DNA of 25,111 nucleotides from UBA11710 sp049287025 (GTDB taxonomy: Bacteria; Patescibacteriota; Patescibacteriia; Magasanikbacterales; UBA922), in assembly GCA_049287025.1 (NCBI GenBank), contig JBAQFA010000057.1:1-25111 (forward strand), given 5' to 3'. Of this stretch, positions 21,901-25,111 are shown in pieces; the first letter of the stretch is position 1, and every line of letters starts with the position of its first letter. A model generated the notes under the pieces. That model saw only the letters and a list, made by a program, of their open reading frames with translations, was not told the origin of the DNA and did no database searches. The translations under genes and the position numbers were made by a program.

Positions 21901-24524
21901 TGGTTGAGAGTGGTTATGATAGCGCTGTGGTTTGGTATGATTATTCTGAGAAAAATTTGAAAATAAATTTACAAACTGAAAAAGAACAGTATAAGCCAGG
22001 CGAAGAAGTGAACATGACAGTAGTTGTCACTGATAAAAATGATCGACCAGTTGAAGCTCAAGTCAATCTTAATTTGGTTGATGAAGCTTTTTATGCCTTA
22101 CAAGATGAACAAGTTAGTCCTATAGAAACAATTTATACTCGGGTCTATCCTGGAAGTATATTATCTATAAAAACCCATCGGTCAGTTGATGAATATTTTG
22201 GTGGAGCCGAAAAAGGTGGTTGTTTCTTGTCTGGCACTATGATTGCTATGGCTGATGGTAGTAAAAAACCAATTGAACAAATCTCTGTGGGGGATAAAAT
22301 TCAAACTTTTGTTAGTCCAGTCAATCATAAAATTACTTCAGGTCAGGTGACGGAAGTTTACAAGCATGTTGTACCATTTTATTTGATAATTAATAAACAA
22401 ATAAAAGTGACGCCAGAACATCTGATTTTCCGTCAAGGCAGTTTTGTGGAAGCTGGTAAACTGAAAGTGGGTGATTACCTAACCAATGATGAAGGTAGAG
22501 CAGTCAAGATTGAATCAATTGAACGGGTAAATGAAGTGGTAGAAGTGTACAATTTCCGCGTTGATCCTCAACATACTTATTTTGCCGATGGCATCTATGT
22601 TCACAATGAAAAAGGTGGTGGACCAAGAGAATTTTTTACTGATGCGGCTTTGTTTACAGTGGTCAAAACTAATGGTTCTGGTAAAGCTGAGGTCAAATTT
22701 AAACTACCAGATAATATTACTTCTTGGCGTGTCACAGCGCAGGCTATCAATGATGATCTCTATGCCGGGGTAAACACGACCAAGATCCCCGTGTCATTAC
22801 CAGTCTTTGCCGAAGTCAATGTAGCTAATGAATATTTGCTCGCCGACAAACCAATTGCCAAAGTGCGTGCTTATGGTACAGCTTTGAAAAAAGGTGATCA
22901 AGTGAAATTTGGTTTTTCATCCGAAGGTTTCAAGGCTGACGAAGTTTTGTCTCAAGCTTTTACGGCCGTGTATTTCCCATTGCCAGAATTAAAACTTGGT
23001 AAGCAAAGTGTACTCTTTAGTTTAAATACTGAGAAAGGTAATGACTCTGTCAAATTACCAATCAATGTTATCAAGAGCCGATTGCAAGCCAAAATCGCTA
23101 CACACGAAGTCTTGACTACTGAGACAAAATTAGATTTGTCTGGACAAGATCCGGTCACAGTAGTTCTAAGTGATGAAGGTCAAAATCAATTATATTATCC
23201 ATTACAATCTCTTAGTTGGAATTGGGGCGATCGGATTGATCAACTTATTACCAAGAGTGAATCTAGAAAACTCTTAAAACAATATTATAATGAAGAGGTA
23301 GTGGAATCTGCTGTGCCGGGAGTAAATTATCAATTATCCAGCGGTGGAATTGCCCTCTTACCATACTCTAGTGAGGATATGGAATTATCCGCGCGCATTG
23401 CTCAGGTTGGTACCAATGGTTTTGATCGTGAATCTCTATCTCAATATTTATTCCGAAAATTAGAAAGTCAAGATTCTAATCGTGAAGAAGTGTCCCTAGC
23501 TTTGTATGGCCTCGCAGAATTGCACGAACCAGTTTTGGCCAGATTGAATGTTTGGTTAGACGTCAGAAAAGATCTAAGTGTCACAGAAAAATTGTATTTG
23601 GCCCAAGCTTTGGCTGATCTAGGTGACAAAGAAAATGCGCGAAAAATGTTTATTGAAATTTTAGGTCAGTATGGTGAGAGCAAAGGTAATTTCATTATTC
23701 TGAAAGTTAATGATAAACCAGATGATGTGTTCAAAGCGACCGCTCTATCAGCTGTGCTCTCAGCTACCCTCAATATGCCCGAGCATGTCGGCTTGTGGAA
23801 TTATCTGGCCAGTGGTCAAATCTTGTGGGGTTCAGAAAAAAATAGTGAAACTTTATTTAGTTTGGAAAAAATAAATTACATTCGTCAAGTTTTACCACAA
23901 TTGAAACCAAGTCCAGCCGAAGTGACTTATACTTTCCGTGATAATAAAGAAAAAATAGATATTACTGGCGGATCAGTCCATTCCTTCCAGATTTATCCTA
24001 ACCAAGCTGATGAATTGGAATTTAACAATGTCAAAGGTCAGGTTGGTTTATCAGTTGTTTCTCTTCAAGCTTTGGAAGATATGGATTTGGAACGCGACAA
24101 AGCCATTAGTATTGAAAGAGAATATTTGGTCAATGGTAAAGCGACTAATGATTTTAAAGAAGGTGATATTGTAGAAATTAGATTAAAACCCAATATTAAT
24201 ATTGGTGCTCTTGATCCAAAAATTTATCAATTTCAAGTGACGGATATATTACCTAGTGGCCTCGTACCAATGACGAAGTGGAGTGCTAGGCTGGATAATA
24301 ATGGTTCTAAAGGTGAATGTTATCTTTATCCTTATAATATTAGTGGTCAAGAAGTTAAGTTTGCTATTTATCGTGGTTCAACTTACTGTGGCAATCAGTG
24401 GCATTATTTTGCTCGAGTCAAAACTATTGGTGAATATAGGGCTGAGCCAGCTTTGATCCAAGCTTATCTTTATCCAGAAGTAATAAATTATTCTGATTCA
24501 GAGACTATAAATATTACCAGATGA
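18891..24524 (+). CDS. Anti-sigma / alpha-2-macroglobulin-like fusion with internal Hint domain
   Basis: A 1877-residue membrane protein from ATG 18891. Residues 1-85: cytoplasmic anti-sigma-like part (DCLEQGGDK..., LLSMADKI, PRPGFQEALQARIRAE, the form seen in DUF5667-type anti-sigmas). TM at about 87-111. About 125-250: Ig-like domains. About 250-1020: macroglobulin-type (MG) domains. About 1024-1110: bait-region domain (INLQTEKEQYKPGEEV, LNLVDEAFYAL). Residues 1111-1239: Hint/intein-like domain, from CFLSGTMIAMADGSKKPIEQ to YVHN, with TPEH at the block B site. 1245-1330: A2M core (FFTDAALF, LPDNITSWRVTAQA). About 1430-1640: TED-like helices without CxEQ (NWGDRIDQ at 1444-1451). C-terminal MG10-like domain. 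There are two 12-bp repeats at the Hint borders. In bacteria A2M traps proteases; without thioester this one is probably structural or a sensor. Confidence 0.85.
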   Translation: MKNMFNKKPKQFIDCLEQGGDKCNNSEFGALLSMADKIKVSGQLNSNTPRPGFQEALQARIRAERAQTTKTMPNFFANLRSVARPKFLVPASISALIVLILLTSTYVLPIFQHGNPDLFSGFSKLMISTANAQDNFSLEPSSLDSLGVETNSFYTLKSKEPVTDISLIKNNLKLDPAVDYDLETISDTEWKIVPKEPLPPNTLLKVSLTTSYLDEAGTQQERDYSWAYQVKDTFKILNNLPRNKANGVPENTGIEITFSHDNFINFEKYFSIQPKVEGSFEKHGRTLVFVPKEVLKIKTIYTVTIKKGLPLDNSDEVLAEDYTFAFETQNPVSSADSGSLYIYRRFYENSSQAKPIVQIANYNIPETPIEAKVYRYQSADDFLNTLEEMNKFPYWSSSREDYKVNTDQMMQVLSFPVEIKSEESYVKYIEFPQTLERGFYVVDFLNNNKINQVYIQVTDLLSYVNITETETVVWINDLSTGLPASDVEVSFVGRDEKSTTNEKGLSVLSTPDNFYPEVSDKDRDKLNVYLKLAKGDDQLFLHAQELVNFKKEGKTTGDYWSYVYTDRPMYQPTDAIKFWGMIKERTNEKIKEKVSITLYKEGYVDYYYQPVKIAYQEMELDEANNFLGEIKLDNLRPDYYNLEIKIGDVFIANKYITIEKYTKPAYQLSLESDKNLAYVGEEIKLKVKASFFEGTPVSDIELVGNNPVGTLDLVTDDEGAVNFSYVEKDTKCNEDYGRCWPKYKSFSVDPKDSEIAEISASKSVRIYGPDVYLDTEIDYSTVGQAKITWQTKFIDFTAIEDSDWWENSQGKEPASNTKLQVEVKKITYVKRETGTVYDFISKRSYKTYDYDRKEEVVENFSVNTDSNGKYIYDKNIEKDASYEIKTKFFGRNGYYDIEKNYLYYYDGLYINRYNDSGSYKYYHLDIGKDYGQRYTIGENVDVKFMQNDALLPREENHFLYLQMQNGLQEYEVSNEPIYNFSFEKRDVPNINVSAIHFNGQSYDMVESGYDSAVVWYDYSEKNLKINLQTEKEQYKPGEEVNMTVVVTDKNDRPVEAQVNLNLVDEAFYALQDEQVSPIETIYTRVYPGSILSIKTHRSVDEYFGGAEKGGCFLSGTMIAMADGSKKPIEQISVGDKIQTFVSPVNHKITSGQVTEVYKHVVPFYLIINKQIKVTPEHLIFRQGSFVEAGKLKVGDYLTNDEGRAVKIESIERVNEVVEVYNFRVDPQHTYFADGIYVHNEKGGGPREFFTDAALFTVVKTNGSGKAEVKFKLPDNITSWRVTAQAINDDLYAGVNTTKIPVSLPVFAEVNVANEYLLADKPIAKVRAYGTALKKGDQVKFGFSSEGFKADEVLSQAFTAVYFPLPELKLGKQSVLFSLNTEKGNDSVKLPINVIKSRLQAKIATHEVLTTETKLDLSGQDPVTVVLSDEGQNQLYYPLQSLSWNWGDRIDQLITKSESRKLLKQYYNEEVVESAVPGVNYQLSSGGIALLPYSSEDMELSARIAQVGTNGFDRESLSQYLFRKLESQDSNREEVSLALYGLAELHEPVLARLNVWLDVRKDLSVTEKLYLAQALADLGDKENARKMFIEILGQYGESKGNFIILKVNDKPDDVFKATALSAVLSATLNMPEHVGLWNYLASGQILWGSEKNSETLFSLEKINYIRQVLPQLKPSPAEVTYTFRDNKEKIDITGGSVHSFQIYPNQADELEFNNVKGQVGLSVVSLQALEDMDLERDKAISIEREYLVNGKATNDFKEGDIVEIRLKPNINIGALDPKIYQFQVTDILPSGLVPMTKWSARLDNNGSKGECYLYPYNISGQEVKFAIYRGSTYCGNQWHYFARVKTIGEYRAEPALIQAYLYPEVINYSDSETINITR
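22209..22220 (+). repeat. 12-bp direct repeat, left border of Hint domain
   Basis: GAAAAAGGTGGT here encodes EKGG immediately before the Hint Cys1 codon (22221); the identical 12 bases at 22608-22619 encode EKGG right after its terminal Asn. Confidence 0.85.
22221..22607 (+). other. Hint (intein-like) domain, 129 codons
   Basis: Cys1 (residue 1111) opens CFLSGTMIAMADG (block A form); VTPEHLIF gives the block B Thr and His; EVYNFRVDPQHTYFADGIYVHN is block F/G with terminal His-Asn (N1239). No homing endonuclease is present. The residue after Asn is Glu, not Cys/Ser/Thr, so complete protein splicing is not expected; cleavage at one or both ends is. Confidence 0.85.
22608..22619 (+). repeat. 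12-bp direct repeat, right border of Hint domain
   Basis: Same 12 bases as 22209-22220; reading resumes with EKGGGPREFF of the A2M core. Confidence 0.85.
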
Positions 24525-25111
24525 AAATAAAAATCATTGCCATGACGGCGGTTCTCATTTTGATTACCGTCGTCATTTATTTCTTAATTCAATCTTTATC
24601 AAAACAGGGGATAAATAAATCCTTAGTTTCAGATTTGCCAAAAATAGCCTTGCAACCCATGTTTTATGAAGTAAATAATTTTGGTGGAGCAGTAGAAAAA
24701 GTCAAAGATATAAAAGCACAAAAAAATATTCAAGCAATTGTCACCCCACATCATTTGTTAGTTTCCGAATATATTGCCGGGCTTATAAAGCGAGCGAGCG
24801 GACGCCAGATTGATACCGTCGTAATCATTGGGCCAAATCATGAAAACGTGAGCCAAGAAATTTTGGCTACCACTTTGGCTGAGTGGCAGACACCCGAGGG
24901 TAGTGTGGCTGTAGATGAAACTCTGGTAAATAAATTTTTGTCTGATTTCAAAGAGCAGTCAAATTATAATGCTTTTATTTATGAACATTCTATTGGTGCG
25001 ATTGTGCCATTTGTAAAACATTATTTTCCCAAAGCCAAGATCATGCCGGTGATTATTAATTCTTATGCCAATCTGCAAGATGGAGAAAAATTAGCGACTT
25101 GGCTAGATAAA
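24521..25111 (+). CDS. Memo-family protein (AmmeMemoRadiSam system protein B-like), 3' end outside
   Basis: The first 197 codons of a gene that runs off the window. The ATG overlaps the A2M stop codon (ATGA, 24521-24524), so it is translationally coupled. An N-terminal TM anchor (about residues 3-23, IIAMTAVLILITVVIYFLIQ) is followed by the Memo fold: VTPHHLLVSEYIAGL, VVIIGPNHEN and EHSIGAIVPFVKHYFP match the family's metal-binding HH..., GPNH and EHS.E..PF motifs. Memo proteins are aromatic-ring or metal-binding enzymes with extradiol dioxygenase-like fold and poorly known function. An outward-facing Memo protein in an operon with an ECF sigma and an anti-sigma/A2M protein is seen elsewhere in Patescibacteria to my recollection, but this cannot be checked here. 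Confidence 0.85.
   Translation, partial: MKIKIIAMTAVLILITVVIYFLIQSLSKQGINKSLVSDLPKIALQPMFYEVNNFGGAVEKVKDIKAQKNIQAIVTPHHLLVSEYIAGLIKRASGRQIDTVVIIGPNHENVSQEILATTLAEWQTPEGSVAVDETLVNKFLSDFKEQSNYNAFIYEHSIGAIVPFVKHYFPKAKIMPVIINSYANLQDGEKLATWLDK

Noticed and set aside
22221..22607. Canonical splicing intein
   Set aside because: The residue after the terminal His-Asn is Glu, not Cys, Ser or Thr, so standard splicing cannot occur; I call it a Hint domain likely to cleave only.

Overview
The window looks like a chromosome segment from a Patescibacteria (CPR, Parcubacteria-like) genome. This is inference from AT-rich genes that mostly lack Shine-Dalgarno sequences, small membrane proteins, three isolated tRNA genes without encoded CCA, many short palindromic repeats between genes, and families common in that group (an anti-sigma/alpha-2-macroglobulin protein behind an ECF sigma factor, MopE-like Asp-rich repeats, a translin-like protein, an unusual Mur ligase). 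TGA is used as an ordinary stop codon. No rRNA, CRISPR array, transposase or phage structural gene is visible.

Layout. 1-2100: accessory region with a 99-bp direct repeat around a small membrane-protein gene, then a SAM methyltransferase; two terminators share an upstream repeat. 2104-4437: exported protein with a propeller-like N-terminus and eight Asp-rich Ca-binding-type repeats, followed by nested palindromic repeats. 5278-8629: translin-like protein, a stand-alone EF-Tu-domain-II-like protein, a MurE-like ligase, a membrane PH-domain protein. 9085-12219: FtsB/DivIC-like protein, parvulin foldase, tRNA-Gly, a membrane protein, a lipoprotein, a YqfO/NIF3-type small domain. 12371-14333: tRNA-Thr, ftsE, ftsX. 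15194-16962: tRNA-Gln, greA (minus strand), rlmN. 17074-18168: CapA-like enzyme between two copies of one inverted repeat. 18338-25111: overlapping operon of ECF sigma factor, anti-sigma/A2M fusion with a Hint domain, and a Memo-family protein cut by the window end.

Five short stretches are clearly richer in GC than the rest (about 145-505, 4685-5165, 6320-6595, 8675-8990, 14640-15045). Each carries one small gene (one also a 21-codon ORF). Each has its own sigma70-type promoter in AT-rich flanking DNA, usually a good Shine-Dalgarno, and terminator-like or other hairpins. They sit between, not inside, the AT-rich genes and look like self-contained cassettes of foreign or specialised origin.

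The two strongest novelties are: (i) the fifth cassette (14411-15142), whose transcript would contain an attenuator-like 5' leader, a gene for a two-TM protein, a pair of hairpins with complementary loops, and a complete type III hammerhead ribozyme at 15043-15109 just before a terminator; and (ii) the A2M-like protein at 18891-24524, in which a self-cleaving Hint/intein-like domain sits in the bait region, bounded by a 12-bp direct repeat, while the thioester motif is lost and the cytoplasmic end looks like an anti-sigma factor encoded in overlap with its sigma factor. Together the last two suggest a membrane signalling device in which cleavage of the outer part could be linked to sigma release; this is inference.
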